DNA of 64,000 bases from Bradyrhizobium tropiciagri (GCF_001189845.1 NZ_LFLZ01000002.1:186001-250000); one strand, 5' to 3'; counted from the stretch's first letter, positions 36,810 through 45,910 are shown. Notes: generated by a model from the letters alone, not told the origin. Numbers and translations are program-made.

Positions 36810-37222
36810 GATCAGATCTCCTGAGTTTCGTGCGCTGGTGCGTCACAAGCCGAAATGATGCGCGGCAGTTTTGGTGCTTGTCGAGACGTCCGAAAAAATA
36901 GCGATGAGCATGCTGTCGCAAACAGACGGGACGCCGCGAATTTTTCGACCGGCCCTCCGGTCGCACATGATTTGTTTCATGCGCGATCTGCGCAGATCCG
37001 ATGCAGACCGATCAGGTCTGGTTCACAAAACTGGCTCGCAGGCGCATCGCTTCGCCCGCCGATCTGCTGCGAGGATCAGCCAAATGAGCGCGGCGCAAAT
37101 GATCCATTGCGACATCGCGGATGGTGATAGCAGAAGTCGCGCGTCGGCGATCCGAATAGAAAACAAACGTCCGCCGGCCGCATGATAAACCGTCGTGAAC
37201 CGCTCAGCGACGGAACAAGACG
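36810..37222. promoter_or_regulatory. Divergent control region with three inverted repeats
   Basis: The region between metY and the flavin monooxygenase has no gene. It contains CGACCGG-CCCT-CCGGTCG (36946-36963), a perfect palindrome GATCTGCGCAGATC (36985-36998), and CAGACC-GATCA-GGTCTG (37004-37020). The clustering suggests binding sites for one or more regulators of the sulfur genes. I looked for a SAM-II-type riboswitch before metY and could not recognise its core. Confidence 0.45.
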
Positions 37223-38626
37223 ATGGCCCGACCCAGAGAACTTCGCTTCAACGCCTTCAACATGATGGCGCCGAGCCACAACTGGGCGGGTCTGTGGTCG
37301 CATCCACGCGACAACTCGCTCAACTACAATTCGCTGGATTACTGGGTCGACTACGCTCGGACCGCGGAACGCGGCATGCTCGACGGCATCTTTCTCGCCG
37401 ACGTCTTCGGCGTCTATGACGTCTATGGCAGCAGCCCGGAGACGGCCCTGCGGCATGCCGTGCAGCTGCCGAACGCCGAGCCCACTTTGCTCGTCTCCGC
37501 GATGGCGCTGGTCACAAAGCATCTCGGTTTCGGCATCACCTCGAACCTCACCTACGAGCACCCCTATCAATTCGCGCGCCGCTTCTCGACGCTCGATCAT
37601 CTCACGGGCGGGCGGATCGGCTGGAACATCGTCACCGGCTATCTCGACAGCGGCGCGCGCGGGATGGGGCTCGCGGCAAATCGCGCGCATGATGAACGGT
37701 ACGAAGCGGCCGAGGACTTCCTGGCAGCGACCTATAAATTATGGGAAGGCAGCTGGGAGGACGGTGCCGTTCGTCGCGATCGCTCGGCGCGCATCTTCAC
37801 GGATCCGGTGAGGATCCATTTTGTCCGGCACGACGGACCTCGCTACAAAGTCGACGGCATTCACCTCGCGGAACCATCGCCACAGCGGACGCCTTTGCTG
37901 TACCAGGCCGGCACCTCGAAACGCGGCCGCGCCTTTGCGGCACGGCATGCAGAGGCGATCTTCCTCAACGGCCAGACCAGGCCGATCCTCGCCCGCGCCG
38001 TTCGTGACATCAGGGACGCGGCGAAGGAATTCGGCCGCGATCCCTACGACATCCGTCTGTTCGCGGGCGCGACGGTGATCGTTGCCCCGACGCGCGCGGA
38101 GGCCCACGATCTGCTGGCGGAGTATGCGGACCATGTCGACCAGACCGGACAGCTCGCCCTGCTCTCCGGCTGGACTGGTATCGACTTCTCGAACTATCGC
38201 CCCGATCAGGCCGTGCAATATGTCGAAAGCAATGCAATCCAGTCGATGGTGGAGAATTTCACGGTGCGGAGCGATCGCCCGATCAAGGTCGGCGACCTGG
38301 CGAGCCTCAGCCGAGCCGGCGCCCGCTCACCCTTCGTCGTCGGCTCACCCCAGGATGTTGCGGATGAACTGATCGCCTGGGCTGACGAAACCGACGTCGA
38401 CGGCTTCAACCTGTTCCGCCTGGTTGCGCCGGAATCGCTCGATGCCTTTGTCGATCTGGTCGTGCCGGAGTTGCAATCGCGCGGCGTCTACAAGACCGAA
38501 TATCGCGAGGGCACGCTGCGCGAGAAGCTGTTCCCCGGACGCGGGCCGCGCCTGCACGTCACGCATCCGGGCGCGGGCTATCGCCACGCGCCCTCCAGCG
38601 CAGTCCGCTCCGACGCCGCCGAATAG
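37223..38626 (+). CDS. FMN-dependent monooxygenase, NtaA/SnaA/DszA family
   Basis: A 467-residue luciferase-like flavin monooxygenase. Family landmarks are LRFNAFNMMAPSHNWAGLWS at the start, GMLDGIFLADVFGVYDVYG, the flavin-site SNLTYEHPYQFARRFSTLDH, GGRIGWNIVTGYLDS, and VDGFNLFRLVAPESLD near the end. These enzymes use reduced FMN from a partner reductase to cleave C-S or C-N bonds (dibenzothiophene sulfone, nitrilotriacetate). The sulfur context favours an organosulfur substrate. The flavin reductase encoded at 51.2 kb could supply FMNH2. The exact substrate is unknown. Confidence 0.86.
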   Translation: MARPRELRFNAFNMMAPSHNWAGLWSHPRDNSLNYNSLDYWVDYARTAERGMLDGIFLADVFGVYDVYGSSPETALRHAVQLPNAEPTLLVSAMALVTKHLGFGITSNLTYEHPYQFARRFSTLDHLTGGRIGWNIVTGYLDSGARGMGLAANRAHDERYEAAEDFLAATYKLWEGSWEDGAVRRDRSARIFTDPVRIHFVRHDGPRYKVDGIHLAEPSPQRTPLLYQAGTSKRGRAFAARHAEAIFLNGQTRPILARAVRDIRDAAKEFGRDPYDIRLFAGATVIVAPTRAEAHDLLAEYADHVDQTGQLALLSGWTGIDFSNYRPDQAVQYVESNAIQSMVENFTVRSDRPIKVGDLASLSRAGARSPFVVGSPQDVADELIAWADETDVDGFNLFRLVAPESLDAFVDLVVPELQSRGVYKTEYREGTLREKLFPGRGPRLHVTHPGAGYRHAPSSAVRSDAAE

Positions 38627-38658
38627 GACGGCGGCAAATCACGCAACGGCGATTCAGC

Positions 38659-39435
38659 TCACCAGGTCGCGATGTAGGTGCCCTTGAATCGCTTGTCGAG
38701 GAACGCCTTCACCTCGTCGGAGTGATAGGCATCGATCAAGGGCTTGACCCAGGGCTTGTCCTTGTCTTGCTCGCGCACGGCGATGATGTTGACCCAAGGG
38801 CCATCGACCGCCTCGCGGGCGATGGCATCGACCGCCGGATTGAGCCCGGCCTGCACTGCATAGTTGTTGTTGATCGAAACCAGGTCGACGTCCTGCAGCG
38901 AACGCGGCAACTGAGCTGCATCCAGCTCGACGAAACGCAGCTTCTTCGGATTGTCGGTGATGTCGGCAATCGTGGAGGCGACGTTGCTCGGGTCCTTCAA
39001 CTTGATCACGCCGTGGAGCGCGAGGATCATCAGGCCGCGCGCGCCATTGGATGGATCATTGGCGATCGCCACCCGCGCGCCTTCCGGCAGGTCGGCGAGC
39101 TTCTTGTATTTCAACGAGTAGACGCCCTGCGGCGAGGCGATGGTGTTGGCGACCTTGACGATCTTCCAGCCGGTCTTGGAGATCTGGTTCTTCAGGTAGG
39201 GTTCGTGCTGAAACGAATTGGCCTCGAGATCCCCGAGCGCCAGCGCCTGGTTTGGGATGACGTAGTCGGTGAATTCAACGACCTTGATATCGAGGCCACG
39301 TTCGGCCGCGACCTTCCTGACGACCTCGGTGATCTCTGCATGGGGTCCGGCCGTGACTCCCACCCGGATCGTCTCGGCGTGGGCGTTGCGGGCGAGCAGC
39401 GCGGCAACGGCAACAACGGTCATCAAGATACGCAT
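38659..39435 (-). CDS. metQ: MetQ/NlpA-type substrate-binding protein
   Basis: A 258-residue periplasmic protein with a signal ending ALLARNAHAETIRVG. Typical MetQ segments are GPHAEITEVVRKVAAERGLD, FTDYVIPNQALALGDLEANS, FQHEPYLKNQI, IANDPSNGARGLMILALHGV and VDLVSINNNYAVQAGLNP. ATG 39435 is preceded by GGGAGAG. It is the last gene of the metN-metI-metQ-metQ run and lies 46 bases after its paralogue. Relatives bind methionine; specificity for other sulfur compounds is possible, given two tandem copies. Confidence 0.88.
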   Translation of the reverse strand: MRILMTVVAVAALLARNAHAETIRVGVTAGPHAEITEVVRKVAAERGLDIKVVEFTDYVIPNQALALGDLEANSFQHEPYLKNQISKTGWKIVKVANTIASPQGVYSLKYKKLADLPEGARVAIANDPSNGARGLMILALHGVIKLKDPSNVASTIADITDNPKKLRFVELDAAQLPRSLQDVDLVSINNNYAVQAGLNPAVDAIAREAVDGPWVNIIAVREQDKDKPWVKPLIDAYHSDEVKAFLDKRFKGTYIATW

Positions 39436-39481
39436 CAAAATCTCTCCCGAGCTCGGCAGCCCATCATCAATGGATCGGCGA

Positions 39482-40264
39482 CTACCAGCTCGGCAGCACG
39501 GCGCCCTTGAACTTGGTCAGGACGAACTCCTTGACCTCCGGCGTGTGATAACTGTCCACCAGCGTCTTGACCCAGGGCTTGTCCTTGTCGGCGGCGCGGA
39601 CCGCGATCAGATTGACATAAGGCCCCTTCGGATCCTCGCGCAGGATGGGATCCTTGACCGGATCGAGGCCCGCCTGGGTCGCATAGTTGGTGTTGATCGC
39701 GGCGGCATCGACATCGTCCAGCGCGCGCGGTGCCTGCGCCGCGTCGACCTCGACGAATTTCAGCTTCTTGGGATTGTCCGTGATATCGATGACCGACGGC
39801 TTGAAGCCGACGCCCTCCTTCAGCTTGATCGCGCCCTTGTCGCGCAACAGCAGCAGGACACGGCCGCCATTGGTCGGATCATTCGGGATCGACACCTTGC
39901 CGCCATCGGGAATGTCGGCCCAGCTCTTGTGCTTCTTCGAATACACGCCGATCGGGAAGTTCACCGTCAGCCCGACCGCCTCGATCTTGTAGCCGCGATC
40001 TGCCTTCTGGTTGTCGAGATAGGGCTGGTTTTGAAACGAGTTGGCCTGGATATCGCCGGCGTCGAGCGCGGCGTTGGGTACGACATAGTCGGAGAATTCG
40101 ATCAGCTGGATGTCGAGGCCGCTCTTGGCCGCGATCGGCTTCACCGCCTCGAGGATCTGGGCATGCGGCCCGGGCGTGACGCCGATCTTGATCGTTTCGG
40201 CCGCGGCCGCCGCCGACCAGGCAGCGAGGGCACTCGCGAGCATCACAACAGAACGAAACGACAT
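39482..40264 (-). CDS. metQ: MetQ/NlpA-type substrate-binding protein (tandem paralogue)
   Basis: A 260-residue protein with the signal SVVMLASALAAWSAAAAAE. It shares the fold and many motifs with the following gene (GVTPGPHAQILEAVKPIAA, FSDYVVPNAALDAGDIQANS, IPNDPTNGGRVLLLLRDKGA, DVDAAAINTNYATQAGLDP) but is clearly diverged. ATG 40264 has GGAG about 6-10 bases upstream. It lies downstream of metI across a 220-base gap with a palindromic repeat. Two binding proteins feeding one MetNI pair would broaden the range of sulfur ligands taken up. Confidence 0.88.
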   Translation of the reverse strand: MSFRSVVMLASALAAWSAAAAAETIKIGVTPGPHAQILEAVKPIAAKSGLDIQLIEFSDYVVPNAALDAGDIQANSFQNQPYLDNQKADRGYKIEAVGLTVNFPIGVYSKKHKSWADIPDGGKVSIPNDPTNGGRVLLLLRDKGAIKLKEGVGFKPSVIDITDNPKKLKFVEVDAAQAPRALDDVDAAAINTNYATQAGLDPVKDPILREDPKGPYVNLIAVRAADKDKPWVKTLVDSYHTPEVKEFVLTKFKGAVLPSW

Positions 40265-40422
40265 CTTGATCTCCGTCAAATCAGCAAGAAGATCTCATCG
40301 TCATCTCTCGCCGCGCCGACGAAATCAATGAAATCAGAATCCAAATTTTCCGTTCCGATGGGCGATCGCTTCTGTCCATGCACCCCAAACAGAACGCAGA
40401 CGCTGGCGCCGAAGGGATCGTA

Positions 40423-40470
40423 GAGCATGGTCCGGAAAGGTGTGAAGTGGCTTTCCGAAAGACCATGCTC
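40423..40470. repeat. Dispersed palindromic element, variant (GAGCATGGTC...GACCATGCTC)
   Basis: GAGCATGGTC-CGGAAAG ... CTTTCCG-AAAGACCATGCTC forms a long hairpin. It resembles the GCATGATC...GATCATGC repeats at 26.9 and 34.6 kb but with GGTC in place of GATC. It lies between metI and the first metQ and could trim or stabilise the operon transcript. Confidence 0.65.
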
Positions 40471-40484
40471 AAACAAGCAGCGCC

Positions 40485-41150
40485 TCAGCGGTGGCGCAGG
40501 CGGCGATTGACCCTGCGCGCCAGATAGTCGCCGGCGGTCTGCACCGTCTGAACCAGCGCGATCAGCACCACGACGACGGCCAGCATCATCTCCGGCATGA
40601 AGCGCTGATAGCCGTAGCGGATGCCGAGATCGCCGAGCCCGCCGCCGCCGACGGCCCCGACCATCGCGGAATAGCCGAGCAGGCTGACGACCGCGAGCGT
40701 GAGCGCCAGCACCAGCCCGGGCAACGCCTCCGGGATCAGCACCTTGAACACGATCTGCAGCGGGCTGGCGCCGAACGACGACGCCGTCTCGATCAGCCCG
40801 CCGTCGACCTCGCGGATCGCGCCCTCGACCAGGCGCGCAATGAACGGCGTCGCCGCGATCGTCAGCGGCACGATCGCCGCGCCGGAACCGATCGACGTGC
40901 CCGCGATCAGGCGCGTGAACGGGATGATGGCAACGACCAGGATGATGAACGGCGTCGAGCGGGTCGCGTTCACGACCACGCCCAGGATGCCGTTGACGGC
41001 GGGAGCCGCGAACAGCTCGCCCTTCCGGCTGGTCGCCAGGAAGATTCCGATCGGTAGCCCCAACAAGGTGGCTATCAACGCCGCCACCGACACCATGAAC
41101 AGGCTCTCGCCGGTCGCCTGGATGATCAGGTTGATGAGTTCAGGCGACAT
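40485..41150 (-). CDS. metI: Methionine-type ABC transporter permease MetI
   Basis: A 221-residue inner-membrane protein with about five helices. Family motifs are LPIGIFLATSRKGELFAAPA, VNATRSTPFIILVVAIIPFT, and the ATPase-docking loop ETASSFGASPLQIVFKVLIP, ending LRHR. ATG 41150 lies inside the 3' end of metN (11-base overlap); a farther in-frame start at 41171 is also possible. With MetN and the MetQ proteins it forms a methionine-uptake-type importer. Confidence 0.9.
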   Translation of the reverse strand: MSPELINLIIQATGESLFMVSVAALIATLLGLPIGIFLATSRKGELFAAPAVNGILGVVVNATRSTPFIILVVAIIPFTRLIAGTSIGSGAAIVPLTIAATPFIARLVEGAIREVDGGLIETASSFGASPLQIVFKVLIPEALPGLVLALTLAVVSLLGYSAMVGAVGGGGLGDLGIRYGYQRFMPEMMLAVVVVLIALVQTVQTAGDYLARRVNRRLRHR

Positions 41151-42261
41151 AGCCGAGCCGCTCCACTGCAAGATTGTGTTGGGACAGATAGGTGACGGCC
41201 CGCTTGACCGCGACGTCGCCGCCGGGAATGCCGATCGTCAGCGAGCCGACATGCTGGCCGCCGATCTCGTCGATCCGCGCCGAGAGCAGCGCGACGTCGA
41301 TCGACAGCTCGCGCGCGAGCCGCGCAACGACCGTATCGCCGGCATCGCTGCCGCGCACCTGCAGCCGAATGACGGCCTGCCCGCCGGCAATCGGCTGCGC
41401 CACCAGGCGGCTCGAGAGCGATACGGGGATGCTGTCACCGACCACCTCCGAAAGGAAGGTCTGCGTAACCGGATGTTTTGGGTGCGTGAAGATATCGGCG
41501 ACATGGCCGCGCTCGACAATGTCGCCGGCGTCGATCACCACGACCTCCTTGGCGAGCTGGCGGACCACCGACATTTCGTGGGTGATCAGCACGATCGTCA
41601 CGCCGAGCTCGCGATTGATGTTGGCGAGCAGATCGAGGATGGCGCGGGTGGTCTGCGGATCGAGCGCCGAGGTCGCCTCATCCGACAGCAGTACGTTCGG
41701 CCGCGTGGCAAGCGCGCGGGCGATGCCGATGCGCTGCTTCTGGCCGCCCGACAGTTCGGATGGATACCGGTCGTACTTGTCGGCGATGCCGACGAGCGCG
41801 AGCAGTTCCTTCACACGAACGGCGATGTCGGCCTTCGACCAGCCGGCGATCTCGAGCGGCAGGGCGATATTGTCCGCCGCGGTGCGCGACGACAGCAGGT
41901 TGAAATGCTGGAAGATCATGCCGATCGAGCGCTGGGCCAGGCGCAACCCGCGGCCGGAGAGCGCGGAGATGTCGCGGCCGTCGACGACGACACGGCCGCT
42001 CGACGGCTTCTCCAGTCCATTGATCAGCCGCACCAGGCTCGATTTACCGGCACCCGAGCGGCCGATCACGCCGGTGATCGAGCCGCGCGGGATAGCAAAA
42101 TCAATGCCGGCGAGCGCCTGCACGCTCGGCTTGTCGCGGTAGGCGGGATAGATCTTCGAAACGGATTCAAACCGCACCATGGTATCGCTCGCGCTCGGAG
42201 CGGACGCGATAGGCGGCGTTTCGACGGGCTGCGCCGCCGACAGCGATTGATGCACGTTCAT
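41140..42261 (-). CDS. metN: Methionine-type ABC transporter ATP-binding protein MetN
   Basis: A 373-residue ATPase. Walker A is GRSGAGKSS (67-75), the Q-loop is IGMIFQHFNLLSSRT, the signature is LSGGQKQRIGIARAL, and Walker B is VLLSDEATSALDP. The roughly 100-residue C-terminal NIL domain senses intracellular methionine and inhibits transport in MetN relatives (VVARLARELSIDVALLSARI). An N-terminal extension of about 25 residues precedes the core. It follows the ferredoxin gene by 52 bases on the same strand, so flavoprotein - ferredoxin - metN - metI - metQ - metQ may be one operon. Confidence 0.9.
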   Translation of the reverse strand: MNVHQSLSAAQPVETPPIASAPSASDTMVRFESVSKIYPAYRDKPSVQALAGIDFAIPRGSITGVIGRSGAGKSSLVRLINGLEKPSSGRVVVDGRDISALSGRGLRLAQRSIGMIFQHFNLLSSRTAADNIALPLEIAGWSKADIAVRVKELLALVGIADKYDRYPSELSGGQKQRIGIARALATRPNVLLSDEATSALDPQTTRAILDLLANINRELGVTIVLITHEMSVVRQLAKEVVVIDAGDIVERGHVADIFTHPKHPVTQTFLSEVVGDSIPVSLSSRLVAQPIAGGQAVIRLQVRGSDAGDTVVARLARELSIDVALLSARIDEIGGQHVGSLTIGIPGGDVAVKRAVTYLSQHNLAVERLGYVA

Positions 42262-42313
42262 TCAGTCGTCCAATTCGAATGGCTTTGGTCGCTTGGGGGC
42301 CGGAGCCCTGAGC

Positions 42314-42634
42314 TCAATGACCAAACAGAAGGTAGCTGCGGTCGTCGCCGCGGCGTTCCCTGGTGTCGTCGGTCCAGCCGATCGCCCGCCGATAGCTCCC
42401 CATCGCATCGGCTTTCCGGAGCGCTATGAGGTCGATCGCCTGGGCCTCGTCGGCGAAGGGCGATACATAGAGCGCATCCTCCGGACAGTAAAGCTCGCAA
42501 AGGAAGCAGGTCTGGCAATCGCTCTGGCGGGCGATCACGGGGATGCCGTCGGTCTTGTCGAACACATTGGTCGGACAGACGTTGACGCAGATGTCGCAGG
42601 ACGTGCAGCTGGCGGCGTCGACGACCTCGATCAT
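42314..42634 (-). CDS. Ferredoxin with two [4Fe-4S] clusters, partner of the AprA/FrdA-like flavoprotein
   Basis: A 106-residue protein with two complete cluster motifs, Cys10/13/16/20 and Cys40/43/46/50 (CTSCDICVNVCP and CQTCFLCELYCP). A tail of about 45 residues follows. The start ATG overlaps the flavoprotein stop by 4 bases (ATGA), so the two subunits are made together. The layout matches the beta subunit of adenylylsulfate reductase-like pairs, in which the ferredoxin wires the FAD subunit to an electron donor or acceptor. The reaction here is unknown. Confidence 0.85.
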   Translation of the reverse strand: MIEVVDAASCTSCDICVNVCPTNVFDKTDGIPVIARQSDCQTCFLCELYCPEDALYVSPFADEAQAIDLIALRKADAMGSYRRAIGWTDDTRERRGDDRSYLLFGH

Positions 42635-44259
42635 TCCGCGGCCTCCGCATAGGCTGCTTCCGCATGCGGCCGTACCGAGGTCCAGACCTCGTCGAGGCCA
42701 CCGGTCGTCACATAATGGCGCTGGCGATCGTCCTGGTCGGGGAAATCGTCGCGGCGGTGCATGCCGCGGCTCTCCTGACGCGTCAGCGCGCTGCGGTACA
42801 TCCAGCGCGCGGTCGCCAGCATCGCCGCACCCTCGCGGGCGCGGAGCAGATCGGCACTGGAGGCCGCATCCGCCTCGGAGACATCGCGCCAGGCCGCATC
42901 GAGGCGCGCCAGCGCGCCCTGCAGACGCGATGCTTCGCGGAAGTAGTTCAGCTCATACGGGAACACTTCGGTCTGGATCGCCTTCGCCAGCGCAGCCGGC
43001 GCGAACGCACGCTGCGGGCGATTGCGAAATGCGATCGTTCCAGCCGGAGACGGCTTCCGCCGGCCGATCGCGCCGAGCTGTCGGGCGTAGTCCGCCGCCC
43101 CCTGCCCCGCCCATGTGCCCGACGACATCGCCCAGGCCGCGTTGTGGCTGCCGCCACCGGTGAAGCCGCCGCAGATCAATTCGCGCGTCGCCGCATCGCC
43201 GGCCGCGTACAGGCCCGGCACGCTGGTGGCGCAGCTGTCATCCACGATGCGAAGGCCGCCGGTGCCGCGGACCGTACCTTCCAGCCGCAAGGTCACCGGG
43301 AAGCGATCCCTGAACGGATCGATGCCGGTGCGATCGAACGGCAGGAAGAAGTTCGGCTGCGACATCCGCATCTGCCGCTGCACGGCGTCATCGGCCTTGT
43401 CGAGCCGGGCATAGACCGGGCCCTGAAGCAGCGCGCGCGCGATCGCCGACCGTCCGCCCTTCGACGCCGCGCCGGGAACGATGCTGCCGTCTTCATGGGT
43501 GAAGCTGGCCCAGCCATAGAACAGCGTCTTGGTGACCGAGCCGAACGCCGCCGAGATCGCATACGGGTTTGAGAACTCCATGCTGCTGAACTCGGCCCCG
43601 ACCTCGGCGGCCATCAGATAGCCGTCACCGGTCAGCACGTTCGATCCCAGCGTCTTGCTGAGGAACGCGCAGCCACCCGTCGCGATCACGACCGCCTTGG
43701 CGCGCACCGTCCAGCGATCGTCCTTCTGCCGGCGGATGCCGCTCGCACCGGCAACCGCGCCTTCATCGTCCGCCAGCAGTTCCAGCGCAGGGCTGTGATC
43801 GAGAATGGTGACGCCCGCTTGCTTGGTGCGCTTGCGCATCAGGCGCATGTATTCCGGCCCTTGCAGCGAGTTGCGCTGCGACTTGCCGCTGTCGTCGACC
43901 GGATAGGGATAACCCCACTCGGCCAGGCGGTTGCTTTGCTCATAGGTCCGATCGAGCACGCGCGCCATCCAGCGACGATCCTGCAAATGACCACCGAGCT
44001 TTTCGCGATTGGCCATCGCAGCATCGCGCAGTGCCGGATTGGGATCGACATACCAGACCCCGGTGCCGGCCGCGGCGGTTGCCCCGGAGGTGCCGCAAAA
44101 TCCCTTGTCGGCCAGCACCACGCGCGCCCCGCGCTCGGCGGCGCTGACCGCAGCCCACGTCCCCGCCGGGCCGCCGCCGAGCACCAGCACGTCGGCGTCG
44201 AACTCCACCGATCCGGTCGGCGCGGACACCCGCTCGGCGCGGTTAGGCTGCATCGTCAT
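42631..44259 (-). CDS. FAD-binding oxidoreductase alpha subunit, AprA/FrdA/NadB-like
   Basis: A 542-residue flavoprotein. The FAD site is VLVLGGGPAGTWAAVSAAER (about residues 24-43), followed by GFCGTSGATAAAGTGVWYVD. Central features are AVVIATGGCAFLSKTLGSNV and the late FAD loop GLYAAGDAATRELICGGFTG. The C-terminal helical domain has TRQESRGMHRRDDFPDQDD, as in fumarate reductase/aspartate oxidase relatives. It is coupled to a 2x[4Fe-4S] ferredoxin, as AprA is to AprB. True AprA is longer (about 600+ residues), and no sat or qmo genes are nearby, so dissimilatory sulfate reduction is unlikely. An organosulfur or sulfite-related redox step is inferred from its neighbours. Confidence 0.8.
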   Translation of the reverse strand: MTMQPNRAERVSAPTGSVEFDADVLVLGGGPAGTWAAVSAAERGARVVLADKGFCGTSGATAAAGTGVWYVDPNPALRDAAMANREKLGGHLQDRRWMARVLDRTYEQSNRLAEWGYPYPVDDSGKSQRNSLQGPEYMRLMRKRTKQAGVTILDHSPALELLADDEGAVAGASGIRRQKDDRWTVRAKAVVIATGGCAFLSKTLGSNVLTGDGYLMAAEVGAEFSSMEFSNPYAISAAFGSVTKTLFYGWASFTHEDGSIVPGAASKGGRSAIARALLQGPVYARLDKADDAVQRQMRMSQPNFFLPFDRTGIDPFRDRFPVTLRLEGTVRGTGGLRIVDDSCATSVPGLYAAGDAATRELICGGFTGGGSHNAAWAMSSGTWAGQGAADYARQLGAIGRRKPSPAGTIAFRNRPQRAFAPAALAKAIQTEVFPYELNYFREASRLQGALARLDAAWRDVSEADAASSADLLRAREGAAMLATARWMYRSALTRQESRGMHRRDDFPDQDDRQRHYVTTGGLDEVWTSVRPHAEAAYAEAAE

Positions 44260-44572
44260 GCGTCACGTCTCCGGCGGAATCGACAGCGGGTCGCGTCTCG
44301 ACACATCGTTGCGCGCGCACGCATCGCTGGCAATTTCAGATATTTGCGGAGAGTTGGACGAAGCTTTCCCGGGTACCAACGGCCGAAGAAAATTTGTGTT
44401 GCCGCGTAGCGGTTATTTCGCCGCTGCCGCGACCCGCGGCACAGGATCATGCAGCGGCGCTGCGAGCAGAGGCGGATATTTCTTTTTGCGCGCGAACGGC
44501 CACCGTTCATTTCCTCGCACGTCTGCTGGCGATATCTCGTGAGGCAGATCATTCAAGCCCACGGCAGCAGCC
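44260..44572. promoter_or_regulatory. Divergent promoter region between flavoprotein operon and monooxygenase gene
   Basis: These 313 bases contain no gene and must hold promoters in both directions. I see AT-richer patches (AATTTCAGATATTTGCGG near 44330 and ATATTTCTTTTTG near 44480) but no clear operator symmetry. Confidence 0.4.
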
Positions 44573-45910
44573 ATGTCCCATCGCGAGCTCCACCTCAATG
44601 TCAACCTGCTGCACTCCGGCGTCTATGCCTCAGCCTGGCGATTGCCGGAAAGCGATCCGCGCGCCTGCTTCGACGTCGGCCATTACGTGCGGGTGGCGCA
44701 GATCGCCGAGCGCGGCAAGCTCGATGCGATCTTCCTGGCCGATACCCCTGCGATCACCGACCGCATCGACTACCGCTCGTTCATGTCGATGGAGCCGACC
44801 ATCGTGCTGGCGAGCGTCGCCGCGGCAACGACCCATATCGGCCTGATCGCAACCGCGTCGACGACCTACAACGAGCCCTACAACATCGCCCGCCGCTTCG
44901 CGACGCTGGATCTGGCAAGCGGCGGCCGCGCCGGCTGGAACGCGGTGACCACCGCCGACGCCACCGCCAGCCGTAATTTCGGCCTCGCCAACGTGCTCGA
45001 GCACAAGGCGCGCTACGACCGCGCCAAGGAGTTCGCCGAGGTCGTGCATGCGCTGTGGGACAGCTGGGAAGACGACGCCTTTGTCGGCGACAAGGCGACC
45101 GCGCGATTTGTCGACACATCGAAGGTGCATCCGATCGCGCATCACGGCGCGCATTACAGCGTCGCCGGTCCGCTCAACGTCCCGCGCTCGCCGCAGGGAC
45201 GCCCGGTGACGGTGCAGGCCGGTGGCTCCAGCGATGGCCGGGACCTCGCCGCCGCCCAGGCCGAGGCCGTGTTCACGCTGGCGCAGACCATCGACGAAGG
45301 TGTGGCATACGCTCGTGATCTGCGAGCGCGCGCCGCCACCTACGGCCGCGCCGGTGATTCCATTGTCATCCTGCCGGGCCTCGCCACCGTCATCGGCAGT
45401 ACGGAAGCTGAAGCCAAGCGGCGTCAGGATGAGCTCTGGGAGCTGGTTCCGATCGAATACAGCCTCGCGCGTCTCGCCGGCACATTGCAGGTCGATCCGG
45501 CCATCCTCGAGCTCGACAAGCCGCTGCCCGATCTGCCGCTGCCGGCCAATGCGAACCACACGATGTTCCAAGGCACCGTGGCGCTTGCCCGTCGCGGTAA
45601 TCTCACCGTCCGCCAATTGCTGCGCGCGCTCGGCGGCGGTGTTGGCCATCGCATCATCGTCGGTACGCCCGAGCAGATCGCCGACGATATCGAGGCCTGG
45701 GTCCAGGCCGGCGCCGCCGACGGTTTCAACCTGATGCCGGACGTGTTGCCGACGGGGCTGGAAGTCTTCGTCGACAGCGTGGTGCCGATCCTGCAGCGGC
45801 GCGGACTATTCCGCCGGGACTACGCCGGCACCACCCTGCGCGACCATTTTGGCTTGCCCCGCCCGGCCAGCCGCTTTGCAAAGCGCGAAGCGGCATCCGC
45901 GAGCGCCTGA
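44573..45910 (+). CDS. FMN-dependent monooxygenase, NtaA/SnaA/DszA family
   Basis: A 445-residue luciferase-like enzyme with LHLNVNLLHSGVYASAWRLP at the start, KLDAIFLADTPAI, the flavin-binding ATASTTYNEPYNIARRFATL, GGRAGWNAVTTADATASRNF and AADGFNLMPDVLPTGLEVFV. It is close in pattern to the enzyme at 59.3 kb and more distant from the one at 37.2 kb. It probably uses FMNH2 and oxygen to desulfonate or otherwise cleave an organosulfur compound. It is divergent from the AprA-like flavoprotein. Substrate unassigned. Confidence 0.86.
   Translation: MSHRELHLNVNLLHSGVYASAWRLPESDPRACFDVGHYVRVAQIAERGKLDAIFLADTPAITDRIDYRSFMSMEPTIVLASVAAATTHIGLIATASTTYNEPYNIARRFATLDLASGGRAGWNAVTTADATASRNFGLANVLEHKARYDRAKEFAEVVHALWDSWEDDAFVGDKATARFVDTSKVHPIAHHGAHYSVAGPLNVPRSPQGRPVTVQAGGSSDGRDLAAAQAEAVFTLAQTIDEGVAYARDLRARAATYGRAGDSIVILPGLATVIGSTEAEAKRRQDELWELVPIEYSLARLAGTLQVDPAILELDKPLPDLPLPANANHTMFQGTVALARRGNLTVRQLLRALGGGVGHRIIVGTPEQIADDIEAWVQAGAADGFNLMPDVLPTGLEVFVDSVVPILQRRGLFRRDYAGTTLRDHFGLPRPASRFAKREAASASA

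Noticed and set aside
36810..36960. SAM-II-type riboswitch before metY
   Set aside because: Looked for because alphaproteobacterial methionine genes often carry one; the conserved core and pseudoknot could not be recognised.
42314..44259. Dissimilatory adenylylsulfate reductase (aprBA)
   Set aside because: The flavoprotein is shorter than AprA, and no sat, qmo or dsr genes are present; only a distant resemblance is claimed.
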